This document shows, piece by piece, positions 32,467-40,666 of a DNA stretch of 64,000 nt (its first letter is position 1; each line of letters begins with the position of its first letter). The stretch is from Arthrobacter_B citreus (lineage in GTDB: Bacteria > Actinomycetota > Actinomycetes > Actinomycetales > Micrococcaceae). Made by a program: the position numbers and the translations under genes. The DNA lies in NCBI RefSeq assembly GCF_042429235.1, contig NZ_JBHMBA010000002.1; one strand, 5' to 3'. The notes beneath the pieces are model-generated. The model was not told the DNA's origin. It searched no databases and saw nothing but the letters and a program-made list of their open reading frames with translations.

Positions 32467-32687
32467 AGTGCGGGAACACCTTTCGGAGGGGTGTGCGGGC
32501 TTGGAACCACGCGATATAAGACGATCGTACCGATGCCCTCGCGGATGCCAGGCAGCGACCGGCGACGCCGGTGCCCGGGAGCTGGTCCCCCATCACGGGA
32601 TTTGCACGGCTGTGCCAGTGAAGTTCATTGACATGGGTGCGTCCGTGGCGAAACGGTGGGTACTTCGGATCGACAGAGGAGAAGACC
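32467..32687. other. Divergent promoter region between the MFS and cupin genes
   Basis: About 220 bp without a supported ORF. The only clear signals are the ribosome binding sites at its edges (AGAGGAGAAG on the plus side). Confidence 0.4.
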
Positions 32688-33098
32688 ATGATGATTGAAC
32701 CCAAGCCGCCCACCGTGAAGAACCCGGCTGAGCAGTTCACCGGAGATGTGTATCTGGACCTGATTGCTGCCCCGAAGGACCGCAGCCAGCGGATGGTCGT
32801 GGCCAAGGTCCGTTTCCTCCCGGGAGCGCGGACGGCATGGCATTCTCACGCCAAGGGGCAAACGCTGCACGTCACCGAGGGCACGGCCCTGATGGGCACC
32901 CGCGACGGGTTCGTCATCAAGGTCCATCCCGGACAGACCGTCTACACCCCGCCGGGCGAGGAGCACTGGCACGGCGCCACCCCGGATGACTACATGGAAC
33001 ACCTAGCCATGCTCGAGAACGCCGACGACCCGGCAACCACCACCAGATGGCTGGAACACGTCACCGACGCCGACTATTTGAGGCCCGCCTCGGAGTGA
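32688..33098 (+). CDS. Cupin-domain protein
   Basis: 136 residues from ATG 32688 (a second ATG follows directly) behind GAGGAGAAGACC. The single cupin barrel has ARTAWHSHAKGQTLHVTEG with HxH metal ligands and PPGEEHWHGATPDDYMEHLA with a second histidine cluster. It resembles small cupins of the carboxymuconolactone decarboxylase-associated type; a CMD-like gene lies 1.6 kb away on the other strand. Substrate unknown. Confidence 0.88.
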   Translation: MMIEPKPPTVKNPAEQFTGDVYLDLIAAPKDRSQRMVVAKVRFLPGARTAWHSHAKGQTLHVTEGTALMGTRDGFVIKVHPGQTVYTPPGEEHWHGATPDDYMEHLAMLENADDPATTTRWLEHVTDADYLRPASE

Positions 33099-33113
33099 CC
33101 CTGCCGGAGGGCT

Positions 33114-33641
33114 TCAGCGAGAGTCGAAGGCTGGGGGCTGATCCCCGCCGTCGGCCCTCCGCTGCTCGACGCCCGAGGCGCCGGAAGCGGGTACGCGGCG
33201 CCAGGGGCGACGGTCGAAGATTGCCAGCAGCTGCGCACCAAGCCCAAGGAACACCATGGCCAGCCAGACGACGATGTTCAGCCACGGAATGTGCAGCGCG
33301 ACAATGAGGATCAGGCCTCCGACAAGCGCCTTGATCACTGGATGCTGGTTGCCGCGGAAGATGAGCCTGCCAACCAAGTAGGCGCCGAAGACAAAGGTGG
33401 CGAGCGTCAGCGTTATCCAAACCAAAAGGACTGCCAGCGCCAGGGGCGCCCCGATGACCGTGGCCAGGAGGAGCACCACCACGAGGGGAACGGCAATTGA
33501 TGCCACAAAACCGACCAGCAGCGCCTTCCACGGCCGAGGCAGGAGCCGATCGGTCACCCGGTGCAGCAAACGGGGAAAGAGCCAACCGGCGAGCGCCGTG
33601 ATGAGGCTCAGCGCAACCAGCGCATACAGCAGCCCGAGCAG
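33114..33641 (-). pseudogene. C-terminal membrane half of the interrupted bactofilin-like protein
   Basis: In frame with, and directly following, the amber codon at 33644-33642. The 175 codons begin LLGLLYALVALSLITALAGW and carry four to five membrane helices (LVGFVASIAVPLVVVLLLAT, IFRGNQHPVIKALVGGLILI, LHIPWLNIVVWLAMVFLGLG). In related proteins this region is fused to the beta-helical N-terminal part. No ribosome binding site is evident at the first possible internal start (TTG 33569), so expression would need read-through or reinitiation. Confidence 0.65.
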
Positions 33642-34277
33642 CTACCCAACGACCTTCTCCCCCGCCGAGGGCTCCTGCTCGGGCTCCGGGGCTATGCGCT
33701 CCACGGTGCCGCTGACCGCGTCCGCGGAGATGTTTGCCTCCTCGTCGGAGTTGTAGGTGAGGTTGCCCCCGACCGTCCCGCTGACGGTGAGGTTTCCCAC
33801 GCCGACCTCGACATCACGGCCGACCGCACCGTTTATGGCGATGTCCCCCGCGGCACCCACCAGGTCCTCCCCGAGGGACCCGGCATCGGTGATGGTGAGG
33901 GTTGCCGCGAAGATCGTTCCACTGCGGGCAACTTCACCGCTGATGGTCACGTCCTGCCCGGCGAGCCGCACGTTTCCGTCGACGTTGCCGGTAATGGTGA
34001 TCGTTTGGGCTGCCGCGATCACATCGCCCGTGACATTTCCGCTGATGGTGACGCTCTGTCCGGAGACGTACACGTCACCGGATACGTCATCCTGCACATC
34101 GATGTTCAGTCCGCTGTAGAACTGCGGACCGGTGCCGTCGTTATCCACGGCGAAGGGTGCGGCCTGGGGACTGGAAACCGGGGACGAGGCGAAGGCGCCT
34201 GACCCCGTTGCCAGTATCAGGAAGCAGGCGGCGAGAACTGCGGAGAGAGTCCGCCGGGCAGGAGAAGGAGGTCTCAT
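33642..34277 (-). CDS. Secreted or membrane-anchored bactofilin-like (polymer-forming cytoskeletal) protein, truncated by an in-frame TAG
   Basis: 211 residues from ATG 34277 behind GGAAAGG. A signal-like segment (RRTLSAVLAACFLILATGSG) is followed by a right-handed beta-helix of repeating valine/glycine rungs: GDVYVSGQSVTISGNVTGDV, ITITGNVDGNVRLAGQDVTI and GAVGRDVEVGVGNLTVSGTV. This is the bactofilin/polymer-forming pattern. The frame ends at TAG (33644-33642) after SAGEKVVG, yet the same frame continues with the expected membrane domain. A TGG-to-TAG change is the simplest explanation. Confidence 0.75.
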   Translation of the reverse strand: MRPPSPARRTLSAVLAACFLILATGSGAFASSPVSSPQAAPFAVDNDGTGPQFYSGLNIDVQDDVSGDVYVSGQSVTISGNVTGDVIAAAQTITITGNVDGNVRLAGQDVTISGEVARSGTIFAATLTITDAGSLGEDLVGAAGDIAINGAVGRDVEVGVGNLTVSGTVGGNLTYNSDEEANISADAVSGTVERIAPEPEQEPSAGEKVVG

Positions 34278-34463
34278 CGGAATGCCTTTCCGGGGTACGG
34301 TGTTCGCCTGTTCTTCCTCGTCAGAGGGCTGGCGAAGCGGCATCCCGCGGCTGGCTGCCATGAGTGTCCGGCGCCGCGGTCCCGGGGCCAGTGTTTTCAG
34401 TGTCCAGCAGATGTTCGCCGTGCAATAGGGGCGACGGCTCCGGCTGAACCGGATGGAGCATGA

Positions 34464-35486
34464 TTACGGGGTCAGCAGTACCTTCACCGCCCGGCGTTCG
34501 TCCATGGCACGGTAGCCTTCCGCGGCGTCCTCGAGGGGAAGGGTGAGGTCGAAAACCTGGCCGGGATCGATGGTCCGGTTCCAGACCAGGTCGATCAGTT
34601 CGGGCAGGAACCGGCGGACCGGCGCCGGCCCGCCGAGCATGTTGATCTCGGCGAAGAACAGTTCCAGCCCGGGCAGCGCCACGTCATGGGATACGCCCAC
34701 GAATCCCATGTGCCCGCCGGGCCGGGTGGAGCGGACCGCCTGCATCATCGATTCCTGGGTCCCCACTGCCTCCACTACTGAGTGTGCCCCGAGCCCGTGT
34801 GTCAGGTCCTTGATGACGGCCACGCCGTCGTCGCCGCGTTCGGCAACAATGTCGGTGGCGCCGAAGCGGCGGGCCAGTTCCTGCCGTTGAGGATGGCGGC
34901 TCAGGGCTATGACCCGCTCGGCGCCGAGCTGGCGGGCGGCCAGGACGGCAAGGAGCCCGACGGCGCCGTCGCCCACCACCGCCACGGTCTTCCCGGGACC
35001 GGCGGCGGCGGCCACGGCACCGAACCAACCGGTGCCCAGCACATCGGAGGCGGCCATCAGCGATGGCAGCAGGTCGGCGTCGGGCTGGCCGGGCGTGGCA
35101 ACCAGGGTGCCGTCGGCAAGCGGGATCCGGGCGAACTGCGCCTGGGTGCCGATCGCGCCCATCGGATGCGCCTGGACGCAGCGGCTTTGGAAACCGGCCC
35201 GGCAAATCTCGCAGGTGTTGTCGGAGGCCCAGAAGGATCCGACGACGAAGTCTCCGGGTTTCACCGTGCGGACCTCGCTGCCAACCTCTGTCACGGTGCC
35301 CACGTATTCATGGCCCATCGGTGCCACGGCCGGAACGTCTTCAATGCCGCGGTATGGCCAGAGGTCGGAGCCGCAGATGCAGGTGGCGGCGAGCTGGATG
35401 ACAGCGTCCGTTGGTTCAATGATCCGCGGGTCCGCACGGTCCTCCACCCGGATGTCACCGGGGGCATGAATAACTACTCCGCGCAT
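34464..35486 (-). CDS. Zinc-dependent alcohol dehydrogenase (medium-chain)
   Basis: 340 residues. Catalytic zinc ligands are the Cys in ATCICGSDLWPY and the His of PMGHEYVGTVTEVGSEV. The structural-zinc lobe SDNTCEICRAGFQSRC has three of four cysteines, the first replaced. The Rossmann segment is VAVVGDGAVGLLAVLAARQL. It oxidises an alcohol or reduces an aldehyde with NAD(P); the substrate is unknown. AGGGAG precedes ATG 35486. It is divergent from the aldo/keto reductase. Confidence 0.9.
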   Translation of the reverse strand: MRGVVIHAPGDIRVEDRADPRIIEPTDAVIQLAATCICGSDLWPYRGIEDVPAVAPMGHEYVGTVTEVGSEVRTVKPGDFVVGSFWASDNTCEICRAGFQSRCVQAHPMGAIGTQAQFARIPLADGTLVATPGQPDADLLPSLMAASDVLGTGWFGAVAAAAGPGKTVAVVGDGAVGLLAVLAARQLGAERVIALSRHPQRQELARRFGATDIVAERGDDGVAVIKDLTHGLGAHSVVEAVGTQESMMQAVRSTRPGGHMGFVGVSHDVALPGLELFFAEINMLGGPAPVRRFLPELIDLVWNRTIDPGQVFDLTLPLEDAAEGYRAMDERRAVKVLLTP

Positions 35487-35664
35487 GGGTTGCTCCCTTC
35501 AAAAAATCCTGTGCAGTTCCTCCTCCAGCAGACCATTGCCCTCCGCGCCCGGGAAGTCCCGGCCCGCGCCGGCGGACACCGGCCGGGCATTCCGTTGGCG
35601 CACCCCCTGCGGGAGCATGGGGTGTGGGGGATCACCGTTTCGCCGATTCCAAGGAGCAGGACCC

Positions 35665-36519
35665 ATGATCCTGAACGAGACCTACATGATGGTCAATGGA
35701 CTTTCCATCCCGAAGCTGGGCCTGGGCACCTGGTTCATTGAGGACGACCGCGCCGCGCAGGCCGTCCGGGACGCCATTGGCATCGGCTACCGCAACATTG
35801 ATACCGCACAGGCCTACGGCAATGAGCACGGTGTGGGAGAAGGAGTGCGCAGCAGCGGCGTTCCCCGCGATGAGTTGTTCGTCTCCAGCAAACTGGCCGC
35901 CGAGATCAAGGATTACGACGGTGCCGTGGCCGCGATCGACGGGTCGCTGACGACGATGGGCCTGGATTATCTGGACCTTATGCTCATCCACAGCCCGCAG
36001 CCGTGGGACGACTGGCGCGGCGGCACCTACGCCGAGGGCAACCGGCAGGCATGGCGGGCGCTGGAGGAAGCCCAGCAGGCGGGCAAGCTCCGCTCCATTG
36101 GCGTCTCCAACTTCGAGCAGTCCGACCTGGAAAACATCGTCTCGGTCTCCACGGTTTCCCCACAGGTAAACCAAGTGCTCTTCCACATCGGCAACACGCC
36201 GGATGACCTCCTCTCCTACTGCACCGGGGAGGGCATCCTCATTGAGGCTTATTCCCCCATTGCCCACGGGGAAATCCTGACAAACGCGGACGTCATCGAA
36301 ATGGCGGAACGCTACTCGGTGACCGTCCCGCAGCTGTGCATCCGCTACGCCCTGCAGATGGGCACGGTCCCGCTGCCCAAAACCGCAAACCCGGACCACA
36401 TGCGCGAGAACGCGCAGGTCGACTTCACCATCTCCGACGAGGACATCAGCACGCTGTGGCGCCTGCGCATCAATGACTACGGCAAGTCCGGCAAGTTCCC
36501 GGTCTTCAGCGGCAAGTAA
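35665..36519 (+). CDS. Aldo/keto reductase
   Basis: 284 residues from ATG 35665, chosen because AAGGAGCAGG stands just upstream. The AKR tetrad is present: Asp and Tyr in YRNIDTAQAYGNEHGVGEGV, Lys in ELFVSSKLAAE, His in LMLIHSPQPW. RSIGVSNFEQSDLENIV and VPLPKTANPDHMRENAQVDF form the NADPH pocket. It resembles AKR5-type 2,5-diketo-D-gluconate reductases. Confidence 0.92.
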   Translation: MILNETYMMVNGLSIPKLGLGTWFIEDDRAAQAVRDAIGIGYRNIDTAQAYGNEHGVGEGVRSSGVPRDELFVSSKLAAEIKDYDGAVAAIDGSLTTMGLDYLDLMLIHSPQPWDDWRGGTYAEGNRQAWRALEEAQQAGKLRSIGVSNFEQSDLENIVSVSTVSPQVNQVLFHIGNTPDDLLSYCTGEGILIEAYSPIAHGEILTNADVIEMAERYSVTVPQLCIRYALQMGTVPLPKTANPDHMRENAQVDFTISDEDISTLWRLRINDYGKSGKFPVFSGK

Positions 36520-36545
36520 CACCCGGTGCGCGGAGTTCATGCCGC

Positions 36546-36551
36546 TAGTCT
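36546..36551 (+). promoter_or_regulatory. Leaderless -10 element (TAGTCT) before the decayed small gene
   Basis: TAGTCT lies 7 nt before ATG 36559 with no Shine-Dalgarno. The promoter appears intact although the gene it serves is broken. Confidence 0.4.
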
Positions 36552-36558
36552 CGACTCC

Positions 36559-37027
36559 ATGGACACGACCGGACCGGCGGTAAAAGCGGGCATCAAACGC
36601 GTCGAAATCAGCGGTTTCAGCCTGGCGGCCGCATCCGGCCTGGCCATTTGGGGCGCGTCCACCGTCATGGGGGCACCCTCCACCGATGCGGCCGGCCGGC
36701 ACGTGCTGCTTCACTTCTTCGGTTTGTCCCGGGACAACATCTGCGGCTGCTGACCGCAGTCCTCGTCTTCCTGGTCGCGGCGGGCGTCGGAGACCAGACG
36801 CGGTTCGAAGCCCCCAACGGGCAGTCCATCGTGGTCACGCAGGACGGCTTCGACGGCGACGGCGTGGACATCTACACCGAGCACGGCAAAATCCACTATG
36901 TCCGGAACCGGGACGCCAACGAGCTCGGCGGCTTTCCCCGGGTCAAGGACCGCAACTGCAACTCGCGGCCGCTGAGGACACCCTGCTGTTCACCTGCGGA
37001 ACACAAACCGTCACCGTGGTTCCGTGA
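36559..37027 (+). pseudogene. Decayed small exported or membrane protein gene (two frameshifts)
   Basis: Three successive frames give one plausible product. Frame 1 from ATG 36559: KRVEISGFSLAAASGLAIWG. Frame 2: LLTAVLVFLVAAGVGDQTRF, then APNGQSIVVTQDGFDGDGVD and YTEHGKIHYVRNRDANELGG. Frame 3: AAAEDTLLFTCGTQTVTVVP ending at TGA 37025-37027. A membrane helix followed by a small beta-rich domain is suggested. No name is recognised. The last codons lie in the first unit of a 15-bp tandem repeat. Confidence 0.5.
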
Positions 37028-37060
37028 GTGGTGGTTCCGTGAGTGGTGGTTCCGTGAGTG
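37016..37060. repeat. Three perfect copies of a 15-bp tandem repeat
   Basis: GTGGTTCCGTGAGTG repeated at 37016-37030, 37031-37045 and 37046-37060. The first copy contains the stop codon of the decayed gene; the others extend past it. Replication slippage is the likely origin. Confidence 0.95.
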
Positions 37061-37144
37061 CGGGTCCCGGAAGCGTGATCAAGACCAACCACGGCGGGAG
37101 ACCTGTTCGGGAATGCCGGCGCCGTACGCCGGGTTGCAGCAAGC

Positions 37145-37852
37145 ATGACTCCAGATATGCCCAGCACCGCGTCTGACACCCCCGGCCACAGCATTCCCTC
37201 CGCTTCGGAGCACCTGCACATTGCCGTCGTGGGCGCGGGACGCGTGGGCACCGCCGTCGCCCGCTCACTGCTCGACGCCGGATACCGGGTTTCGCTCTCC
37301 GCCTCCGGTGACCCGGCGCAGCTGGCCCTGATGGCCGAAATCGTAACCCCGGGTGCCCAGCCGAAGTGGACCCGGGATGCCGTGGCCGACGCTGACCTGG
37401 TGATCCTCGCCGTGCCCCTGCACCGGCTGCAGCACGTGGACCCCGCCCTGTTGGAGGGCCGGATAGTGGTGGATGCGATGAACTACTGGCCGCCCGTGGA
37501 CGGGGAGATTCCTGCGTTCGCCGCGGGAACCCGCGGCTCGTCCGTGGTGGTGCAGGAGATGTTCCCGGGCGCCGTCGTCGTCAAGAGCTTTAACCACACC
37601 GGATACTCCAGCCTGGAACCCGACCGCCGGCCCGCCGGCCATCCGGAACGCCTTGGCCTGGCCGTGGCGGGTGACCATCCGGAGGCAGTCGCGCTCGTCT
37701 CGGCGGTGGTGGAGAAGATCGGTTATGACCCGGTTGCCGTGGATTCCCTCAGCGGCACCGCGTTCCTGCAGCCCGGCGGATCGGCGTTCGGAGCACGGCT
37801 AACCGGTGCGGAGCTGCAAGCACTCGGCGCCGTCCCCGCACCCGTGTCCTGA
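37145..37852 (+). CDS. NADPH-dependent F420 reductase-like / NAD(P)-binding oxidoreductase
   Basis: 235 residues. The Rossmann fold after a ~22-residue tail is LHIAVVGAGRVGTAVARSLL, followed by ADADLVILAVPLHRLQHVDP, RIVVDAMNYWPPVDGEIPAF and VVVKSFNHTGYSSLEP, the 8-hydroxy-5-deazaflavin:NADPH oxidoreductase pattern. It is a more distant relative of the two paralogues at 51-55 kb. The start at 37145 lacks a ribosome binding site, so the true start may be further in. Confidence 0.8.
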   Translation: MTPDMPSTASDTPGHSIPSASEHLHIAVVGAGRVGTAVARSLLDAGYRVSLSASGDPAQLALMAEIVTPGAQPKWTRDAVADADLVILAVPLHRLQHVDPALLEGRIVVDAMNYWPPVDGEIPAFAAGTRGSSVVVQEMFPGAVVVKSFNHTGYSSLEPDRRPAGHPERLGLAVAGDHPEAVALVSAVVEKIGYDPVAVDSLSGTAFLQPGGSAFGARLTGAELQALGAVPAPVS

Positions 37853-37996
37853 GGGAGGATACCGGACGCATCACTGCCCGTCCCGGGATTGGGAGATCCC
37901 GGCGCTGGATTACCCAAAGACCCGGATGCTGCTTCCCCGGCGCGGATACAGTCTCGTGTGTTCGGTGATCAATTTCCGCCAGCTGAAGGGCTCAAA

Positions 37997-38512
37997 ATGT
38001 CAGATCGCAACTACACCTTGTTCGTGTCGTCGTACAGCGACGCAGGAGCAGCGGCATCGGATTTCAGGACCATCAAGGACATGGATGAAGGAGTGGTGGC
38101 CGCGGTTGTCCTCTCCCGTGATGCCTCGGGACGGGTTGATGTGAAGGAGCACGGAGGCGGCCTGATTGGCGGCGGCACCACGGCCGGGGCCATTGCCGGG
38201 CTGGTGGTGGGACTGTTTGCGCCGCCGCTGCTGCTGTCGGGCGTCATTGGCGCTGCGATCGGCGCCGGCGCCGGTGCCATCGCCAAGCGCCACGAGGAGA
38301 AGAAGATTGGCGTCGAGGCGGACGAATGGCTGCCGCCGGGGTCCTCGGCGCTCGTCGCCGTCGTCGACGATCTGTACCTGGACCGGGTGGACCGGGCGGT
38401 GACCCAGGCGACGAAGAAAATCAACAAGGCCATCGACAAGGGTGATTACGACGCCGTGGTGAAGGCGATCAACGAGGGCGACGAGAAGATCGTGGAGGCA
38501 GTGGCTTCCTGA
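37997..38512 (+). CDS. DUF1269-like membrane-associated protein
   Basis: 171 residues from ATG 37997. An N-terminal alpha/beta segment (DRNYTLFVSSYSDAGAAASD, EGVVAAVVLSRDASGRVDVK) leads to a Gly-rich hydrophobic hairpin (GGGTTAGAIAGLVVGLFAPP, GVIGAAIGAGAGAIAKR) and an acidic/basic helical tail. This order is the DUF1269 pattern, a family of unknown function often linked to stress. No Shine-Dalgarno is clear. Confidence 0.8.
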   Translation: MSDRNYTLFVSSYSDAGAAASDFRTIKDMDEGVVAAVVLSRDASGRVDVKEHGGGLIGGGTTAGAIAGLVVGLFAPPLLLSGVIGAAIGAGAGAIAKRHEEKKIGVEADEWLPPGSSALVAVVDDLYLDRVDRAVTQATKKINKAIDKGDYDAVVKAINEGDEKIVEAVAS

Positions 38513-38517
38513 TCCGG

Positions 38518-39084
38518 TCACCGTCCCGGCGGCGCCTCGACGGTGTCGGCCGGGACGGGCTCCGCCGGGACGGGCCAGCGACCCGTGGCCCGGTGGTAGT
38601 CGATGGCGCGCAGCAACGGGCCCATGACGAAACCGTTGAGGTTCAGGCTGAGTTTGGCGCCGTGGATGGATCTGATGGTCAGAATCGGCTGCCTTCTGAC
38701 TCTCCCCAGATGATAGGTGTCGATGTCGCAGTAGGGAATGACGTGTTCCTTGCCAAGGATCGAGCGGAAAGCCACCTCATATTGGCGCGGAGCAACGTAG
38801 AAATTGCGGTACATTCCCACGAACATCCACCCCGCCAGGAAGACCGCTGCGGAAGCGATCCGGGCATCGAGGGGACGTTCCGGCGTGAACCATCCGACCA
38901 TGCCGATCAGGACTCCCGTGCCGATGAGGAGCCACCCGATCAACGGGACCATCTTGGGCATCCGGATTCGTTCCGGGTATTCCTTGGACCGGTTGGGGTG
39001 CTTACGCGCCCACCAGCCGGCCACGGCCAGGAACACGGTCATGCTGGTCGAGATGGCGACCTGCAGGAATCCCTCTGTTGACAT
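38518..39084 (-). CDS. Hypothetical membrane protein
   Basis: 188 residues with three predicted membrane helices: VAISTSMTVFLAVAGWW, MVPLIGWLLIGTGVLIGMVG and IASAAVFLAGWMFVGMY. A cytosolic PH-like segment follows (EVAFRSILGKEHVIPYCDID, KLSLNLNGFVMGPLLRAI), as in other small actinobacterial membrane proteins. Function unknown. A leaderless -10 (TAGATT) sits 7 nt before the ATG. Convergent with the DUF1269 gene. Confidence 0.75.
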   Translation of the reverse strand: MSTEGFLQVAISTSMTVFLAVAGWWARKHPNRSKEYPERIRMPKMVPLIGWLLIGTGVLIGMVGWFTPERPLDARIASAAVFLAGWMFVGMYRNFYVAPRQYEVAFRSILGKEHVIPYCDIDTYHLGRVRRQPILTIRSIHGAKLSLNLNGFVMGPLLRAIDYHRATGRWPVPAEPVPADTVEAPPGR

Positions 39085-39091
39085 GCCTGAA

Positions 39092-39097
39092 AATCTA
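39092..39097 (-). promoter_or_regulatory. Leaderless -10 element (TAGATT) for the 188-residue membrane protein
   Basis: Minus-strand TAGATT is followed by 7 nt and ATG 39084; no Shine-Dalgarno. Confidence 0.4.
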
Positions 39098-39099
39098 CC

Positions 39100-39819
39100 T
39101 CAGGCCGGCGGCTTCCGCGGCTGTGGCGAACGCCAGGAACCGCGCAGGACCTCGACGCCGTCCAGCAGGACATCGAGCCCGACGGCGAATTCGGCGTCGT
39201 AGTCATAGCCCGCCTTCGCCAGCTCCCCCACCACTTCAAGCAGATACGGATACCGCTCTGCGGCCTCCGCTGATTCAGCGCTTCGGGTTGCTGCCGCGGC
39301 TTGGGCCGACTCCTCCGGGGTCTCAAAGGAGAGGGTCTTCTGCTGCAGGGCAAATCCGTAGACGTAGGCATCAAGCATGCTCGTCACATGGACGGTGGTG
39401 CGGAACGAAAACCCGCTCTCCCGCAGGCATCCCAGCATCGCGTTGTGCTGCCTCAGGCTCTCCGGACCCGGGCGGCCGGCCGCCTCCATCCGTCCCACGG
39501 CCCAGCGGTGCCGGGTGAGGGCGTCCCGGAGGGAAACCGCACGGTTCCGCATTCCCTGCTTCCAGCCGTGAGCGGCCTCCGGTTCGGTCACCTCGCTCCA
39601 GACCAGATCCACCATGCCCTCGAGCAGTTCCTGCTTATTGGCCACGTGCTTGTACAGGGCCATCGGCACCACCCCAAGCTCCTGCGACAGGGTGCGCATG
39701 GTGAGACCCTCGATTCCCGCCTGGTCCGCGAGTTCGACGCCGGCGCGGAGCACGGTTTCCCGGTTCAGGCGCGGCCGGGACACGGACGGCTGCCGCCGGT
39801 CCCGGGGTTCCTGAGCCAA
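39100..39819 (-). CDS. TetR/AcrR-family transcriptional regulator
   Basis: 239 residues from TTG 39819 (GGGAAGG upstream). The N-terminal HTH is RETVLRAGVELADQAGIEGL, TMRTLSQELGVVPMALYKHV and ANKQELLEGMVD. The C-terminal helical domain fits the TetR_C1 group seen in TetR-like and tetracycline-type repressors. It is divergent from the DUF4386 membrane-protein gene across two palindromic sites, so it probably represses that gene and itself. Confidence 0.92.
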   Translation of the reverse strand: MAQEPRDRRQPSVSRPRLNRETVLRAGVELADQAGIEGLTMRTLSQELGVVPMALYKHVANKQELLEGMVDLVWSEVTEPEAAHGWKQGMRNRAVSLRDALTRHRWAVGRMEAAGRPGPESLRQHNAMLGCLRESGFSFRTTVHVTSMLDAYVYGFALQQKTLSFETPEESAQAAAATRSAESAEAAERYPYLLEVVGELAKAGYDYDAEFAVGLDVLLDGVEVLRGSWRSPQPRKPPA

Positions 39820-39853
39820 AGGGTCCGCCTTCCCGCGAATTGATGGTTGACAG

Positions 39854-39904
39854 AGTGTACGTCATACACCTACCTTCAGGGGTATTCGGTGTACAAAGTA
39901 CACC
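39854..39904. promoter_or_regulatory. Two TetR-type operators between the divergent TetR and DUF4386 genes
   Basis: Site 2 (39888-39904) is a perfect palindrome, GGTGTAC-AAA-GTACACC. Site 1 (39854-39870), AGTGTAC-GTC-ATACACC, has the same layout with two changes. Centres are 34 bp apart. A TTGACA at 39847-39852 directly precedes site 1, so binding should occlude the plus-strand promoter. Confidence 0.75.
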
Positions 39905-39924
39905 TCTGGCCGCCAGGGAGCATT

Positions 39925-40623
39925 ATGCAAGCCTCCAACCGGACCGCCCGGACCGCCGGGATCCTCTTCCTCCTCACCTTTGTCTCGGCGATCACCGGGG
40001 TTGCACTCTACGCACCGCTGCTCACCGACACGGACTACGTCATCGGACCGGGCGCGGACACCAGAATCCTGCTCGGAGCCGTTTGCGAACTGGTGCTGAT
40101 CATCGCGAACATTGGCACCGCCGTCGTGCTGTATCCCGTCCTGCGCCGGCACAGCGAGGCGGCCGCCATTGGATATGTCGCCGCGCGGATCATGGAATGC
40201 GCCCTGATCGCCGTCGGAATCCTCAGCGTGCTCACCGTGGTGACTTTGCGGCAGACCGCAGGCGCCGGGGCCGGTGAGTACCTGCCCGTGGCCCGGGCCC
40301 TGGTGGCGGTGCACGGCTGGACGTTCCTGCTGGGGCCGGGGTTTGTGGTCGGGATCGGGAACGGGCTGCTGCTCGGCTTCCTGATGTACCGCTCGCATTT
40401 AGTGCCCCGGCCGCTGGCGCTGTTCGGCATCATCGGCGGTCCGCTGATGTCGCTGTCCGGTGTCGCCGTGCTTTTTGGCGCCTACGGCCAGTCCTCGGTT
40501 CCGTCGGCCCTGGCCACCCTGCCGGAGATTATTTGGGAGGCCTCGCTGGGGATTTACCTGACCGTCGTCGGCTTCCGCCGGCTGCGGACTACACAGTGGC
40601 CGATGGCGCAATCCGCGACCTGA
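39925..40623 (+). CDS. DUF4386-family membrane protein
   Basis: 232 residues from ATG 39925 behind AGGGAG. Six predicted helices: TAGILFLLTFVSAITGVALY, LGAVCELVLIIANIGTAVVL, ALIAVGILSVLTVVTL, FLLGPGFVVGIGNGLLLGFL, LALFGIIGGPLMSLSGVAVL and IIWEASLGIYLTVVGFRRL. The order and the MYRSHLVPRPLALFG loop are typical of DUF4386. Function unknown; regulation by the adjacent TetR is very likely. Confidence 0.88.
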   Translation: MQASNRTARTAGILFLLTFVSAITGVALYAPLLTDTDYVIGPGADTRILLGAVCELVLIIANIGTAVVLYPVLRRHSEAAAIGYVAARIMECALIAVGILSVLTVVTLRQTAGAGAGEYLPVARALVAVHGWTFLLGPGFVVGIGNGLLLGFLMYRSHLVPRPLALFGIIGGPLMSLSGVAVLFGAYGQSSVPSALATLPEIIWEASLGIYLTVVGFRRLRTTQWPMAQSAT

Positions 40624-40666
40624 CGATCGAGCAGTGGCGGCCGTCGGGCACCAGTCCGGCGGGGTG

